DNA of 64,000 bases from Mucilaginibacter sp. KACC 22773 (GCF_028736215.1 NZ_CP117883.1:1674001-1738000), one strand, 5' to 3'. Shown: positions 25,122 to 35,000, counted from the stretch's first letter. Made by a program: numbers and translations. The notes: a model not told the origin generated them from the letters alone.

Positions 25122-28055
25122 CTACACCACCATATTCACAATCCGGCCTTTAACAACAATCACCTTTTTAGGGGCTTTGCCGTCGAGGTATTTTTGTACA
25201 TCGGGGTTGGCCAATACGGTTTCTTCTATCTCTTTTACCTCCAGGCTTAACGGAATATTAAGGTTCATTTTCATTTTACCGTTGATGGATATCGGGTAAG
25301 CAAAATCATCCTCAATTAAATAAGCGCTGTTGAACTTAGGGAACGGCGCGTAAGATAATGTACCGGCCGGGTTGCCCAGCAAAGTCCATAACTCCTCGCA
25401 AATGTGTGGCGCGTAGGAGGATAGGATGATCACCATATCCTGCAATATCGCACGGTTATTACATTTCAAATCGGTCAATTCATTTACCGCGATCATAAAG
25501 CTGGATACTGAAGTGTTGAACGAAAAACGCTCGATATCCTCCTCAACCTTGCGAATGATCTTGTGCAACGATTTCAACTCTGCTTTTGAAGGCTCGGCCC
25601 CCGATACGCTAAATTCCCAGGCATCGTTATGGAACAACCTCCAGAACTTACGCAGGAATTTAAACACACCCTCGATACCGTTGGTATTCCATGGTTTGCT
25701 TTGCTCCAGCGGGCCAAGGAACATTTCGTACATGCGCAGGGTATCGGCGCCGTAACGGCTAATGATATCATCTGGATTGACTACGTTGAATTTAGATTTT
25801 GACATCTTTTCAACTTCAACACCGCAGATGTATTTGCCGTTTTCTAATATAAATTCGGCATTATGATATTCTGGACGCCACAGTCTAAATTTATCTAAAT
25901 TTAAAATTTCATTCTCCACTATGTTCACATCAACGTGTGTGGTCGCAATGTGCATAGAAGTGGTAATTGGTATTTTAGCAAGAATATCATCGCCGAGATT
26001 TTCTGCAATTATTGTTCTAAGATCATTAGGCGAATAACTTCCTTGTAAAATTGCTTTTGCTATGTTGTAAGAAACGAACAGAGGGAAGTAGGAATCAGGG
26101 TTTTCAACAGCTTTAGTAACAAAATCATTTCCAGTTTGAAAAATTAAACGGTGCACAAAATTGCTGCGCCCCTGTATCATCCCCTGGTTAATCAGTTTTT
26201 TGAACGGCTCTTCCTCAACCACTTTACCAATATCCTTCAGGAATTTGTTCCAGAAACGGCTATACAACAAGTGACCTGTAGCGTGTTCGCTGCCACCTAT
26301 GTATAAATCAACATCTTTCCAATATTCAATGGCTTCTCTTGATGCAAATTCATTATCATTTTTTGCATCCATATACCTATACCAGTACCAGCTGCTGCCA
26401 GCCCAGCCAGGCATGGTGCTTAGTTCGTATTCCCCTTCATGATGTTTCCAGTTTTCAGCCCTGCCCAAGGGTGGTTCGCCTGATTCAGTAGGCAAATACT
26501 TGTCAACTTCAGGTAATAGCAATGGTAAATGGCTTTCTTCAATTAAATGCGGCAATCCATCTTTAAAGTAAACCGGCACCGGCTCGCCCCAGTAGCGCTG
26601 GCGGCCAAAAATGGCATCGCGCATCCTGAAATTGATTTTTGCCTTACCGGCGCCAACCTCTTCCAGTTTGGCAATTACAGCAGCTGTACCGGCTTTATAA
26701 TCCAACCCGTTCATGAATTCCGAGTTGATGTAAGTGCCTTCCTTGGTTGGGTCGGCTTCGGTATCTATTTTCTGAGTGTCGAGAATCTGCACTATCGGCA
26801 AATTAAAATGTTTTGCAAATAAATAGTCGCGCTGATCGCCTGATGGCACAGCCATAACCGCGCCTGTTCCGTAACCAGCCAGTACGTAATCGGCAATCCA
26901 GATCGGGATTTGCTGGCCGTTCAGCGGGTTTAAAACGTAGCTGCCGGTAAAGGCGCCCGATACCGTTTTGGCATCAGCCATCCTGTCAAGCTCTGATTTC
27001 TTTTTGGTTACCGCTATATAGGCATCGATATCGGCCTTTTGCTCTGGTGTGGTTAAACTGGCCACCAACTCATGCTCGGGCGCTATCACCACAAAGGTTA
27101 CACCGAAAATGGTATCCACGCGGGTGGTGAAAACCTCTATATAGTTAGTGGTGAGTTGTGAGTGGAGAGTGGTTTTATCTATTGGAAAACGAACAGACGC
27201 ACCGGTGCTTTTGCCTATCCAGTTGCGTTGCATTTCTTTCAAAGGCTCGGGCCAGTCGATGGTGTCCAGGCCTTGCAACAATCTTTCGGCATAGGCGGTG
27301 ATGCGCATGCTCCATTGCATCATCTTTTTTTGTTCAACAGGGTAGCCGCCGCGCTCGCTGAAGCCGTCTTTTACCTCATCGTTGGCCAATACGGTACCAA
27401 GGGCGGGGCACCAGTTTACGGTACTTTCGCGCAGGTAGGTAAGGCGGTATTTCAATAGTTCGGCCTGCTGGTCCTGGTTGCTCATCGCTTTCCATTCGGC
27501 GGCAGTAAAACTCAATATTTCTTCATCGCATATGGCATTAATACCGGCCGATCCTTTTTGCTCAAAATGTTCAACCAGTTTGGCAATGCTTTCGGCTTTG
27601 TCGGCATCCTTATTATACCAGCTGTTAAACAGCTGCATAAAAATCCACTGGGTCCATTTATAATAATCGGGCGAACTGGTGCGCACTTCGCGGCTCCAGT
27701 CAAAAGAGAAACCAATCTGATCCAGTTGGCGGCGATAGGTAGCAATATTTTCTTCGGTAGTTACCGCCGGATGCTGTCCCGTTTGTATGGCATATTGCTC
27801 GGCCGGTAAGCCAAAGCTATCGTAACCCATGGGGTGCAACACGTTAAAACCTTTAAGGCGTTTGTAACGTGCAAAAATATCAGATGCAATATATCCCAGC
27901 GGATGGCCCACATGCAGCCCCGCACCCGACGGGTAGGGGAACATATCCAGCACATAATACTTAGGTTTGGCGCTTTTATCTTCGGCTTTAAACGTATTGT
28001 TCTGGGCCCAAAATTGCTGCCACTTTTGCTCTATATCTTTAAATTGATAGTCCAT
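25122..28055 (-). CDS. leuS: Leucyl-tRNA synthetase
   Basis: 977 residues, longer than the 860 or so of E. coli. It charges tRNA-Leu. The HIGH motif is 'HVGH' at residues 48-51 in '[15 protein letters not shown]'; KMSKS is exact at 750-754 in 'EKMSKSKFN'. The CP1 editing domain contains '[11 protein letters not shown]' and 'AVPSGDQRD'. Between about residues 636 and 700, before '[24 protein letters not shown]', lies an extra AT-rich stretch ('[20 protein letters not shown]', '[17 protein letters not shown]'). It looks like an insertion in the catalytic-core peripheral region. The reading frame is intact. Confidence 0.97.
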   Translation of the reverse strand: MDYQFKDIEQKWQQFWAQNNTFKAEDKSAKPKYYVLDMFPYPSGAGLHVGHPLGYIASDIFARYKRLKGFNVLHPMGYDSFGLPAEQYAIQTGQHPAVTTEENIATYRRQLDQIGFSFDWSREVRTSSPDYYKWTQWIFMQLFNSWYNKDADKAESIAKLVEHFEQKGSAGINAICDEEILSFTAAEWKAMSNQDQQAELLKYRLTYLRESTVNWCPALGTVLANDEVKDGFSERGGYPVEQKKMMQWSMRITAYAERLLQGLDTIDWPEPLKEMQRNWIGKSTGASVRFPIDKTTLHSQLTTNYIEVFTTRVDTIFGVTFVVIAPEHELVASLTTPEQKADIDAYIAVTKKKSELDRMADAKTVSGAFTGSYVLNPLNGQQIPIWIADYVLAGYGTGAVMAVPSGDQRDYLFAKHFNLPIVQILDTQKIDTEADPTKEGTYINSEFMNGLDYKAGTAAVIAKLEEVGAGKAKINFRMRDAIFGRQRYWGEPVPVYFKDGLPHLIEESHLPLLLPEVDKYLPTESGEPPLGRAENWKHHEGEYELSTMPGWAGSSWYWYRYMDAKNDNEFASREAIEYWKDVDLYIGGSEHATGHLLYSRFWNKFLKDIGKVVEEEPFKKLINQGMIQGRSNFVHRLIFQTGNDFVTKAVENPDSYFPLFVSYNIAKAILQGSYSPNDLRTIIAENLGDDILAKIPITTSMHIATTHVDVNIVENEILNLDKFRLWRPEYHNAEFILENGKYICGVEVEKMSKSKFNVVNPDDIISRYGADTLRMYEMFLGPLEQSKPWNTNGIEGVFKFLRKFWRLFHNDAWEFSVSGAEPSKAELKSLHKIIRKVEEDIERFSFNTSVSSFMIAVNELTDLKCNNRAILQDMVIILSSYAPHICEELWTLLGNPAGTLSYAPFPKFNSAYLIEDDFAYPISINGKMKMNLNIPLSLEVKEIEETVLANPDVQKYLDGKAPKKVIVVKGRIVNMVV

Positions 28056-28374
28056 TTTGTTGGTTATACGTATGAGGTTGCGAAATTAAGAAAATCTCTA
28101 TTAGTATGGTAGTTTATTGGCGATTAGTTCAGTTTTAAGTGCCGGGCTCATGGCATATGTCGCCAGGATCGGATTATGGAGTTACCAGAAATGGCAGAAT
28201 CTGTAATCTGAACTTTCTTCGCTTACACGCATTTTTAACACCCAAACGAAACCGGAAAAGCTGATCCTATGTACCCGGGCCAGGCAGCCGGAAACCCGCA
28301 CCCAAAAAAACTCAACTTATTTTATAATTAGCCGTAATAACGTTAAATTTGAAATGAATATTTAAAACTTAAAC
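28056..28374. other. Spacer between leuS and a lipoprotein gene
   Basis: About 320 bp between divergent genes. A near-consensus minus-strand box TAATTTCG (28081-28088) may serve leuS, and TAAATTTG (28344-28351) serves the plus-strand gene. The middle, including the GC-rich stretch near 28270-28310, shows no gene or recognised repeat. Confidence 0.55.
28344..28351 (+). promoter_or_regulatory. -7 box (TAAATTTG) of the lipoprotein gene at 28375
   Basis: TAAATTTG matches TAnnTTTG and lies 23 nt before the ATG. Confidence 0.55.
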
Positions 28375-29166
28375 ATGAAACACAATTACAAACTTACCCT
28401 GATTGCCGCAGCGGCTATTGTGCTAACCTATTTTGGTTGCAGCAAATTAAAAGAAGATAACACTCCTGTAAACACGGCCGATCCGACATTGGTGAGCACA
28501 GAGATTGCTTCAAACCTTAGCCAGGCTTTATATGGCGAACAAGGTGGTTTCAGCATTTCTGACGGGTTGGATTATCCATCCAATATTGTTTTTAAGTCAA
28601 AAGGTAAAGCAAGGATCGAATCTGCCAGCAATTTTGGCTGCGGTTTCAAGATTGATACTGCCTTTTCGCTAAAACTGGGCGATAGCGATACTTCGAAACT
28701 CGACCTTTGGGAAAAAATCAAATACGAAGTTTTATGCACAAACAGCAAGCCGTCGAGCATCACGGTTAACGATAGTTTAAACCTGGTATTAGTTGGCGGC
28801 GGTGCCAATATCACCGAAAAATATGGCAAAAATTTCATTTTAAAAAGCCTTAACCCTGGTGTAAGCAATTTAAAGCTTCAATTAGATGGTACTTTAAATG
28901 CTTATGTAAACGGTACTTATACCGAGGCCGGGAAAGCAAAAGCTATATCCGCATCTTTCAACTTTAAACTTACCGGCTTAATGATAGACCGCGCTGCCGA
29001 TACTGATATAACCGATGGCCACGCCACCTTTTCTACCAAAGGTACCTATGAAGGGAAAACCTGGAACTACAGCGGTACAATTTCCTTTATAGGTAACCAT
29101 AAAGCCCAGTTTAGCATTAACGGAAAGAAATTCACCATAAATATTAAAACAGGCCAGGTATTATAA
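28375..29166 (+). CDS. Hypothetical lipoprotein, beta-rich
   Basis: 263 residues. The signal 'AAAAIVLTYFGC' places a lipidated Cys at 22. The mature protein is rich in Ser, Thr, Gly and Lys with alternating strand patterns, for example 'ATFSTKGTYEGKTWNYSGTISFIGN', as in small outer-membrane-anchored beta sandwich proteins. No known family recognised. It has its own promoter box and a strong terminator, hence is monocistronic. Confidence 0.85.
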   Translation: MKHNYKLTLIAAAAIVLTYFGCSKLKEDNTPVNTADPTLVSTEIASNLSQALYGEQGGFSISDGLDYPSNIVFKSKGKARIESASNFGCGFKIDTAFSLKLGDSDTSKLDLWEKIKYEVLCTNSKPSSITVNDSLNLVLVGGGANITEKYGKNFILKSLNPGVSNLKLQLDGTLNAYVNGTYTEAGKAKAISASFNFKLTGLMIDRAADTDITDGHATFSTKGTYEGKTWNYSGTISFIGNHKAQFSINGKKFTINIKTGQVL

Positions 29167-29184
29167 ACAACCTTCGCTCATATG

Positions 29185-29223
29185 AAATCCCCGGTTGCCT
29201 TTATTTGGTAAGCGGGGATTTTT
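29185..29223 (+). terminator. Terminator of the lipoprotein gene at 28375
   Basis: AAATCCCCG / CGGGGATTT (9 bp) with a 19-nt loop and a short T-run. It starts 19 nt after the stop. Confidence 0.85.
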
Positions 29224-29296
29224 GTTAACAGGCGTTTTGAACAAACTACAACTCCAAAATCGTATACTTGTTTAATATAACACTATCTGATAGTTC

Positions 29297-30562
29297 ATGC
29301 CAGTCAAAAAGTTCCCCCTTCAGGGGGGTAGGGGGCTTCGCCTCGTTTCAAATCTCACCTTCCAGGTGCTTGTAGCCATTGCCCTGGGCGTAGTGGTAGG
29401 CCTAAACTTTAAAGGTTTTGCTCCAACCGCCGAACTGATCAGCAAAACCTTCATCAGCCTGATCACTATGCTGATAGCGCCCATCATATTTTTTACCATT
29501 GTGCTGGGTATTGCCGGTATGAGCGATATGAAAAAGGTTGGCCGGGTAGGAGGGAAGGCTTTGCTTTATTTTGAAATAGTAACCTCTTTTGCTCTTATTA
29601 TAGGTGTTACGGTTGCCAATATCATTAAACCGGGTGCCGGTTTTCAAAACCATAACATTACCGATACAACGGGTAAACTGGCCGTGTATGAAAAAGCAGC
29701 ATCTGAAATGCACTGGGGCGATTTTATAGCCCATATAGTACCCGGTAACGTATTTGAAGCCTTTGCCAAAGGCGATATTTTGCAGATCTTGTTTTTTGCC
29801 ATCCTGTTTGGCGTTGGTCTGAGTCGTATGGGCGAAACCGGGCAAACGGTTATCAGTTTGTTTGATAAACTATCTAAAGTGTTTTTTAATATCATGAAAA
29901 TAGTGATGAAGGTTGCTCCTTTGGGCGCTTTCGGGGGGATGGCATTTACTATTAGCAAGTACGGTGTAAAAACCTTACAGCCGCTGGCTATATTGATGGG
30001 GTCGGTTTACCTAACGATGTTCCTGTTTATTTTTGTGGTGCTCAATATCATTTGCCGCATTTATAAATTCAGCCTGTGGCAATATCTTAAATATATTAAA
30101 GAAGAAATACTGATTGTGTTAGGTACCTCTTCTTCCGAATCGGCCCTGCCTGCCATGATGGAAAAGCTGGAAAAGTTTGGCTGTTCCAAATCGGTAGTGG
30201 GGTTGGTTATCCCAACGGGGTATTCCTTTAATTTAGATGGTACTACTATTTACCTGTCTATGTGTGTGATATTTTTAGCGCAGGTTTTTAATGTGCCTTT
30301 GTCGCTGGCGCAGCAGTTAACTATAATTGGCATCCTCATGGTTACCTCTAAGGGTGCAGCAGGTGTTACCGGCAGCGGGTTTATTGTGCTGAGTAGTACG
30401 CTTGCGGCTATAAAAATTATCCCGGTGGAGGGGCTGGCCATATTGATTGGGGTGGATAGGTTTATGTCGGAAGCGCGGGCTATTACCAATGTGATTGGCA
30501 ACGGGGTGGCTACTATTGTGATTGCGAAGAGCGAAGGGGAGTTTAGCCCCCTAACCCCCTGA
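29297..30562 (+). CDS. Dicarboxylate/glutamate:cation symporter (DAACS family)
   Basis: 421 residues, the family's usual size, with about eight membrane helices plus two re-entrant hairpins. Family signatures are 'GTSSSESALPAMMEKLEKFG' (serine-rich hairpin HP1), 'GYSFNLDGTTIYLSM' (NMDGT-like unwound helix) and 'SKGAAGVTGSGFIVL' (HP2). Substrate is a C4-dicarboxylate or glutamate/aspartate; which one cannot be said. Both ends are odd: residues 5-16 ('KFPLQGGRGLRL') and the last residues plus stop ('SPLTP') are encoded by inverted copies of a GC-rich repeat. The conserved part begins at 'SNLTFQVLVAIALG'. The transporter core is intact. Confidence 0.94.
   Translation: MPVKKFPLQGGRGLRLVSNLTFQVLVAIALGVVVGLNFKGFAPTAELISKTFISLITMLIAPIIFFTIVLGIAGMSDMKKVGRVGGKALLYFEIVTSFALIIGVTVANIIKPGAGFQNHNITDTTGKLAVYEKAASEMHWGDFIAHIVPGNVFEAFAKGDILQILFFAILFGVGLSRMGETGQTVISLFDKLSKVFFNIMKIVMKVAPLGAFGGMAFTISKYGVKTLQPLAILMGSVYLTMFLFIFVVLNIICRIYKFSLWQYLKYIKEEILIVLGTSSSESALPAMMEKLEKFGCSKSVVGLVIPTGYSFNLDGTTIYLSMCVIFLAQVFNVPLSLAQQLTIIGILMVTSKGAAGVTGSGFIVLSSTLAAIKIIPVEGLAILIGVDRFMSEARAITNVIGNGVATIVIAKSEGEFSPLTP
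29304..29337 (+). repeat. GC-rich repeat inside the symporter 5' coding end (left arm)
   Basis: TCAAAAAGTTCCCCCTTCAG then GGGGGTAGGGGGCT. Apart from one indel and one mismatch it is the reverse complement of 30545-30577. It begins 8 nt into the symporter CDS. Confidence 0.85.
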
Positions 30563-30577
30563 AGGGGGAACTTTTGA
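30545..30577 (-). repeat. GC-rich repeat at the symporter 3' coding end (right arm)
   Basis: AGCCCCCTAACCCCCTGAAG then GGGGAACTTTTGA. It encodes the last residues and supplies the TGA stop of the symporter. It is the inverted partner of 29304-29337. Confidence 0.85.
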
Positions 30578-30678
30578 TTAGGACCCGGATCTTACTTTTG
30601 ATAAAAAAACCTGGGTTTTGACGATATAAATTAGTAGACAGGCACCACATATACCAGTTAATGTATAACTTGCAATAT

Positions 30679-31008
30679 ATGACGGATTATATCACGCTTA
30701 TTAAAGACTGGGTTATTGCCTTAGGGGAGAAGCACGAGGTTGATCCTTTGCTTATCGGTATTCTTTATTTAGTTAGTAAGATCTGTTTTTTTTCGTTCCT
30801 GGGCTGGGTGATCAAAGTTTTCAGGGCCAAAAAACCTATCCTTATTCCTTTGCTGCTTGCGTCGCTTAGTTTTAGCCTGCCTTATCTTTACCTCATCATC
30901 GCCGGGCGCAATATTTCCGTTTGGGTATACGTGTTTATTGGTTTGATGTTTGTGTACGGCGGGTTTTCCATCTGGAAGAAAATTACCGCCAAACCAAATC
31001 CTGCTTAA
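30679..31008 (+). CDS. Small membrane protein, unknown
   Basis: 109 residues from the ATG at 30679; a second ATG at 30661 would add six residues and cannot be excluded. Three hydrophobic segments are evident: 'LLIGILYLVSKICFFSFLGWVI', 'ILIPLLLASLSFSLPYLYLIIAG' and 'VWVYVFIGLMFVYGGFSIW', with a basic C-terminus. No family recognised. It stands alone between the symporter and the glycosidase. Confidence 0.75.
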   Translation: MTDYITLIKDWVIALGEKHEVDPLLIGILYLVSKICFFSFLGWVIKVFRAKKPILIPLLLASLSFSLPYLYLIIAGRNISVWVYVFIGLMFVYGGFSIWKKITAKPNPA

Positions 31009-31189
31009 GAGCCTGCTGGCAGCTTTCAGCTGCCGGTAAAATGTATTTTTTCTTTTTTTTAAAATTGGAATTTTTAATTATCATTGTGTCAATAAAACAC
31101 AATTGATTCTATTCAATTGTAAGCCATTTATAAACAGGCTGACTATCAAACGATAGTTGGTATTTGATACACAAAGAAATAAGATCATC

Positions 31190-32665
31190 ATGAAAAAAAC
31201 TATCCTGTTATTGGTAACTATAGGTATTGGTTTGCAATCGATTGCGCAAAAGGTAACATGGGTTTCCACTACCAAAACAGATCATTGGGCTGTTAGCAAT
31301 CTGAAAACTGTTGCTGGTGAAAGCAATGCTGTCGATGTCGAAATATTGCCGGCAGGTACAAAGCAAACCATTAATGGTTTTGGAGGATGTTTTAACGAAC
31401 TCGGTTACACCTCGCTGCAATTGCTGAGCGTTAAAGACAGGCAGGCCATCATGAAAGAGTTATTTGCTCCCGGTGTAGGTGCCAACTTTACTATTTGCCG
31501 GATGCCGGTTGGCGCCAATGATTTTTCGCTCAACTGGTACTCCTACGATGAAACCGAAGGCGATTTTGAACTCAAGGATTTTAGTATAGCGCATGATATG
31601 CATACCCTGGTGCCGTTTATAAAAGATGCCCAAAAATTCAATCCGGCCCTTAAGCTATGGGCATCGCCCTGGAGCCCCCCGCAATGGATGAAAAAGAATA
31701 AGCATTATGCCGCCGCTATGATCCCTACTAAGGAGATGATAAAAAAATACGAGGAACGTGGTATAAAACTAACCGGCATGGATTTCTCAAATGCAGAGAA
31801 TGGCCTGAAACCCGACCAGGTTGGTAAAGAAGGTACCGACATGTTTATACAGGACGATCAATATTTTAAAACCTATGCCAAATACTTTGGCAAATTTGTT
31901 GATGCCTATAAACAACAGGGCGTTAAAATAGGCATGGTGATGCCACAAAACGAGTTTAATTCGGCACAGGTATTCCCAAGCTGCACCTGGACGGCACATG
32001 GGTTGGCCAAATTTGTAAGCTACCTTGGCCCTCAAATGGAACAACGTGGAGTAAACGTATTTTTCGGAACGGTTGAACGCGCCAACGAAAAACTGACAGA
32101 CACCCTGCTAACCAGCCCCGAAAGCGCTAAGTACATTAAAGGCGTTGGTTTTCAGTGGGCCGGTAAAGGTGCCATAGCAGGTATTCATCAACGGTATCCA
32201 AATCTTGCCCTGTACCAAAGCGAGCAGGAATGCGGCGATGGCCAAAACGATTGGAAATACTGCCGTTATACCTGGGATTTAATGAAACATTATTTTAACA
32301 GCGGCGCAAACGCTTACATGTATTGGAATATTGCGTTAAAAGAGGGCGGAATCAGTCACTGGGGCTGGCGGCAAAACTCGTTGGTGAGTGTAGATACCAC
32401 CGGTCGCACCTATAAGTTTAACTACGAATATTACCTGCTTAAGCACCTGAGTCACTATGTTAAGCCCGGCGCAAAGCTGTTGACGGCAAGCGGCACATTT
32501 AACAATTTGCTGGCCTTTAAAAATCCCGATAACAGCGTAGTTATCGTTATACAAAACGATGGGGATGCCGACAAAATGGTGAATATCAAGCTGGGTAATA
32601 AAACAATCAGCCCGTTACTAAAGGCTGATTCGTTTAATACATTTTTATTGGCAGGCAGCAAGTGA
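31190..32665 (+). CDS. Glycoside hydrolase family 30 enzyme, secreted
   Basis: 491 residues from the ATG at 31190, giving a signal peptide ending 'LQSIAQ'; upstream in-frame residues lack that shape. GH30 enzymes hydrolyse beta-glucosyl or beta-xylosyl linkages (glucosylceramidase-like). 'INGFGGCFNELGYTSL', 'LWASPWSPPQWMK' and the acid/base 'MPQNEF' (Glu255) are typical. The nucleophile is probably Glu345 in 'YQSEQECG', aligned with the FASEACVG motif of human glucocerebrosidase. The C-terminal beta domain is present ('NSVVIVIQNDGD'). It is a solitary gene, not in a classical SusCD locus. A small hairpin ACTATC/GATAGT lies about 40 bp upstream. Confidence 0.94.
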   Translation: MKKTILLLVTIGIGLQSIAQKVTWVSTTKTDHWAVSNLKTVAGESNAVDVEILPAGTKQTINGFGGCFNELGYTSLQLLSVKDRQAIMKELFAPGVGANFTICRMPVGANDFSLNWYSYDETEGDFELKDFSIAHDMHTLVPFIKDAQKFNPALKLWASPWSPPQWMKKNKHYAAAMIPTKEMIKKYEERGIKLTGMDFSNAENGLKPDQVGKEGTDMFIQDDQYFKTYAKYFGKFVDAYKQQGVKIGMVMPQNEFNSAQVFPSCTWTAHGLAKFVSYLGPQMEQRGVNVFFGTVERANEKLTDTLLTSPESAKYIKGVGFQWAGKGAIAGIHQRYPNLALYQSEQECGDGQNDWKYCRYTWDLMKHYFNSGANAYMYWNIALKEGGISHWGWRQNSLVSVDTTGRTYKFNYEYYLLKHLSHYVKPGAKLLTASGTFNNLLAFKNPDNSVVIVIQNDGDADKMVNIKLGNKTISPLLKADSFNTFLLAGSK

Positions 32666-32790
32666 AAATGAATATGATTGCCTTATAATAGATCTTCGCA
32701 GATGGCACAATGGCTGAAAGGTGGAAAGCCGGCTTATAATACGCCTGCATTGCTGGCACTGCTGGCTTACACTGATAAAGAGTAGGTTAA

Positions 32791-32833
32791 ACCAGTATGC
32801 TGCAACTGGTATATAATACTTTTTTTATATTTG
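32791..32833 (+). promoter_or_regulatory. Promoter with inverted repeat before the cupin/anti-sigma gene
   Basis: The -7 box TATATTTG (32826-32833) is preceded by an inverted repeat ACCAGT (32791-32796) / ACTGGT (32805-32810) that covers the -33 area. A 74-nt leader follows to the ATG. Confidence 0.5.
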
Positions 32834-32907
32834 CACGTTAGCCTGAACCTGATTACCGGCCGGGGTTACCGCAATCAATTAACTCATGATACCCTGATTC
32901 CCCAATT

Positions 32908-33501
32908 ATGATAGATATCAACGACTATATTAACAGTGGTAGCCTTGAACAGCATTGTTTTAATGTTTTTGATGAGGAAAAAGCTGGGGAGGTGGTGGCT
33001 TTAAGCCGAGAACATCCCATGATTAGGCAGGAGTTGGAAAAAATTGAAGATACGATTGAGAAACTTGCCGAACGAGCTGCCATTACTCCTCCCGCAAGGC
33101 TCAGGAATAGCATATTGGCAGCATTGGGTTTCCCAGGCGACATCATCGATATAGAAAATTTACCCGCGACCGACGAATACTCCAGCTATACTGCCTGGCT
33201 TAGCGCAGTTGAACACCTTTTACCTGCTGAACCTTTTGACGATTTTTTTGCTCACCTGCTGCGCCAGGATGAGCATATTGCCCAAACCCTGGTAGTAACT
33301 AAACTGAATGTGCCCGAAGAGATTCATGAAGAGGTAGCTGAGAGCTTTTTTATACTGAAAGGGCAATGCGCCTGTACCGTTGGCGATAAAGTATTTACGC
33401 TTAATCCTGGCGATCACCTGGAAATTCCGTTATATGTTAATCATGATATAGAGATACTATCTCCCTACGTTATCGCTATTTTGCAACACCGCTTTGCCTG
33501 A
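32908..33501 (+). CDS. Cupin-domain protein with anti-sigma-like N-terminus (ChrR-like)
   Basis: 197 residues. Residues about 1-75 ('IDINDYINSGSLEQHCFNVF', 'HPMIRQELEKIEDTIEKLAE', 'ITPPARLRNSILAALG') resemble the N-terminus of Bacteroidota RskA/ChrR-type anti-sigma factors. Residues about 110-197 form a cupin: 'VPEEIHEEVAESFFILKGQCACTVGDKVFTLNPGDHLEIP'. In ChrR, an N-terminal zinc domain binds an ECF sigma factor and a cupin-like domain senses oxidative stress. Here the zinc ligands are not obvious. It lies directly before a sigma fragment gene, supporting a sensor/anti-sigma role (inference). Confidence 0.85.
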   Translation: MIDINDYINSGSLEQHCFNVFDEEKAGEVVALSREHPMIRQELEKIEDTIEKLAERAAITPPARLRNSILAALGFPGDIIDIENLPATDEYSSYTAWLSAVEHLLPAEPFDDFFAHLLRQDEHIAQTLVVTKLNVPEEIHEEVAESFFILKGQCACTVGDKVFTLNPGDHLEIPLYVNHDIEILSPYVIAILQHRFA

Positions 33502-33512
33502 TTTTGAATTTG

Positions 33513-33785
33513 ATGGAAACAACTCTTTCAGAAAAAGAACTCATCGGTGCTATGGAGAATCGCGATCCTTCGAGTGTTGGCGCCTTATATGATAGCTATG
33601 CAGCAACCCTTTTTAAAATCATTTGCTGCCATATCAGCGACAGGCAAATAGCAGAGGAAATACTGGCAAATACCATATTGGAGATTTGGGCAAACATCCA
33701 ATCCTATCACCAACAGGATAAACGCCTGTTGATCTGGATGGCCGGGATAGCCAGGAACCGGGCGTCGCAGGCACAAATAACCTAA
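33513..33785 (+). CDS. ECF sigma factor fragment: region 2 only
   Basis: 90 residues from the ATG at 33513, 11 nt after the cupin gene. 'GAMENRDPSSVGALYDSYAATLFKIICCHI', 'AEEILANTILEIWANIQSY' and 'LLIWMAGIARNRA' are sigma-70 region 2 of an ECF factor, including the helix for the -10 element. The frame stops at 33783-33785, where the linker to region 4 should begin. The two other forward frames just downstream encode no region 4. It may be a decayed sigma gene, or a region-2-only decoy for the anti-sigma. The gene order (anti-sigma first) is reversed from the usual. Confidence 0.75.
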   Translation: METTLSEKELIGAMENRDPSSVGALYDSYAATLFKIICCHISDRQIAEEILANTILEIWANIQSYHQQDKRLLIWMAGIARNRASQAQIT

Positions 33786-33967
33786 AGCTTGGTTTTACCC
33801 GCGCATCTCCTATGGGCGTGATTAAGCAGCACCCGTTGCTATAGATATGACCTTATGGCACCCAGAAAAAACTTAGAAACAGGCATTGCAGTTATAACTG
33901 ATCAATATCAAAACGTCACTTTTATGTTATCATTTCTAAATTATTCTGCTATTAAATTATTATGGGG

Positions 33968-33997
33968 TTTGACATTCGGCCAAAAACTTTAGATTTG
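33968..33997 (+). promoter_or_regulatory. sucD: Promoter of sucD
   Basis: TTTG (33968-33971), an 18-bp gap, then TAGATTTG (33990-33997), close to the ideal Bacteroidota pair. The -7 box lies 22 nt before the ATG. Confidence 0.7.
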
Positions 33998-34019
33998 CCG
34001 TACTAAACGAAAAAAACCA

Positions 34020-34898
34020 ATGAGTGTTCTGGTAAATAAAGATTCAAAAGTTATTGTACAAGGTTTCACCGGTAAAGAGGGCAGCTACCATGCCGAGCAG
34101 ATGATTGCTTACGGTACCCAGCTTGTTGGTGGTGTTACACCTGGCAAAGGTGGCCAAAGCCATTTGGACAGGCCTGTTTTTAATACTGTTAAAGACGCGG
34201 TTGACCAAACCGGCGCCGATGTATCTATCATTTTTGTACCCCCTGCTTTTGGCGCCGATGCCATTATGGAGGCTGCCGAGGCCGGTATTAAAGTTATTGT
34301 TTGTATTACCGAAGGTATCCCTACAAAGGATATGATTGCGGTAAAAGAATATTTAACCGATAAGGACGCGCGCCTTATTGGCCCTAACTGCCCCGGTATT
34401 ATTACTGCCGACGAAAGTAAAATTGGCATTATGCCTGGCTTTATCTTCAAAAAGGGTAATGTAGGCGTAGTTTCAAAATCGGGTACCTTAACTTATGAAG
34501 CGGTTGATCAGGTGGTTAAGGCCGGTTTGGGTATCACTACTGCCATAGGTATTGGCGGCGACCCGATCATAGGCACCCCAACTAAAGAAGCTGTTGAATT
34601 GCTGATGAATGATCCGGATACACACGGCATTATCATGATTGGCGAAATTGGTGGTGGTATGGAAGCTGATGCAGCCCGTTGGATTAAAGAATTTGGTACT
34701 AAACCGGTTGTTGGCTTTATTGCTGGCCAAACAGCGCCTCCGGGCCGCCGTATGGGCCACGCAGGTGCAATTGTTGGCGGTGCCGACGACACAGCTGCAG
34801 CCAAAATGAAAATTATGACCGAGTGCGGTATCCGCGTAGTAGAATCGCCTGCCGAAATTGGCGCTGCTATGGCTGAGGAATTGGCTAAGTTAGCTTAA
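34020..34898 (+). CDS. sucD: Succinyl-CoA synthetase alpha subunit
   Basis: 292 residues, full length. It forms the phospho-histidine intermediate of the TCA-cycle succinate thiokinase. '[20 protein letters not shown]' binds CoA. The active-site His247 is in '[12 protein letters not shown]'. 'GPNCPGII' and '[20 protein letters not shown]' are conserved. Unlike many bacteria, sucC is not adjacent; in Bacteroidota the two subunits are often apart. It has its own promoter and terminator. Confidence 0.98.
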   Translation: MSVLVNKDSKVIVQGFTGKEGSYHAEQMIAYGTQLVGGVTPGKGGQSHLDRPVFNTVKDAVDQTGADVSIIFVPPAFGADAIMEAAEAGIKVIVCITEGIPTKDMIAVKEYLTDKDARLIGPNCPGIITADESKIGIMPGFIFKKGNVGVVSKSGTLTYEAVDQVVKAGLGITTAIGIGGDPIIGTPTKEAVELLMNDPDTHGIIMIGEIGGGMEADAARWIKEFGTKPVVGFIAGQTAPPGRRMGHAGAIVGGADDTAAAKMKIMTECGIRVVESPAEIGAAMAEELAKLA

Positions 34899-34953
34899 GT
34901 CTGAGGCGAAAGCTAAAAGGTTAAAGGCGAAAGGTTCGCAAGTAAACATATTT

Positions 34954-34983
34954 AAATCCTGGTCAGTTTTGGCCGGGATTTTT
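34954..34983 (+). terminator. sucD: Terminator of sucD
   Basis: AAATCCTGGTC / GGCCGGGATTT pair with G-U wobbles around a 6-nt loop, then a T-run. Between the stop and the hairpin lies a copy of the AGGTTAAAGGCGAAAGG repeat (34918-34934). Confidence 0.8.
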
Positions 34984-35000
34984 TATTTTATGAAGTATTC

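Noticed and set aside
32702..32785. 27-codon frame 'MAQWLKGGKPAYNTPALLAL...' after the GH30 gene
   Set aside because: Too short to judge, no promoter or ribosome site, family not recognised; may be a remnant.
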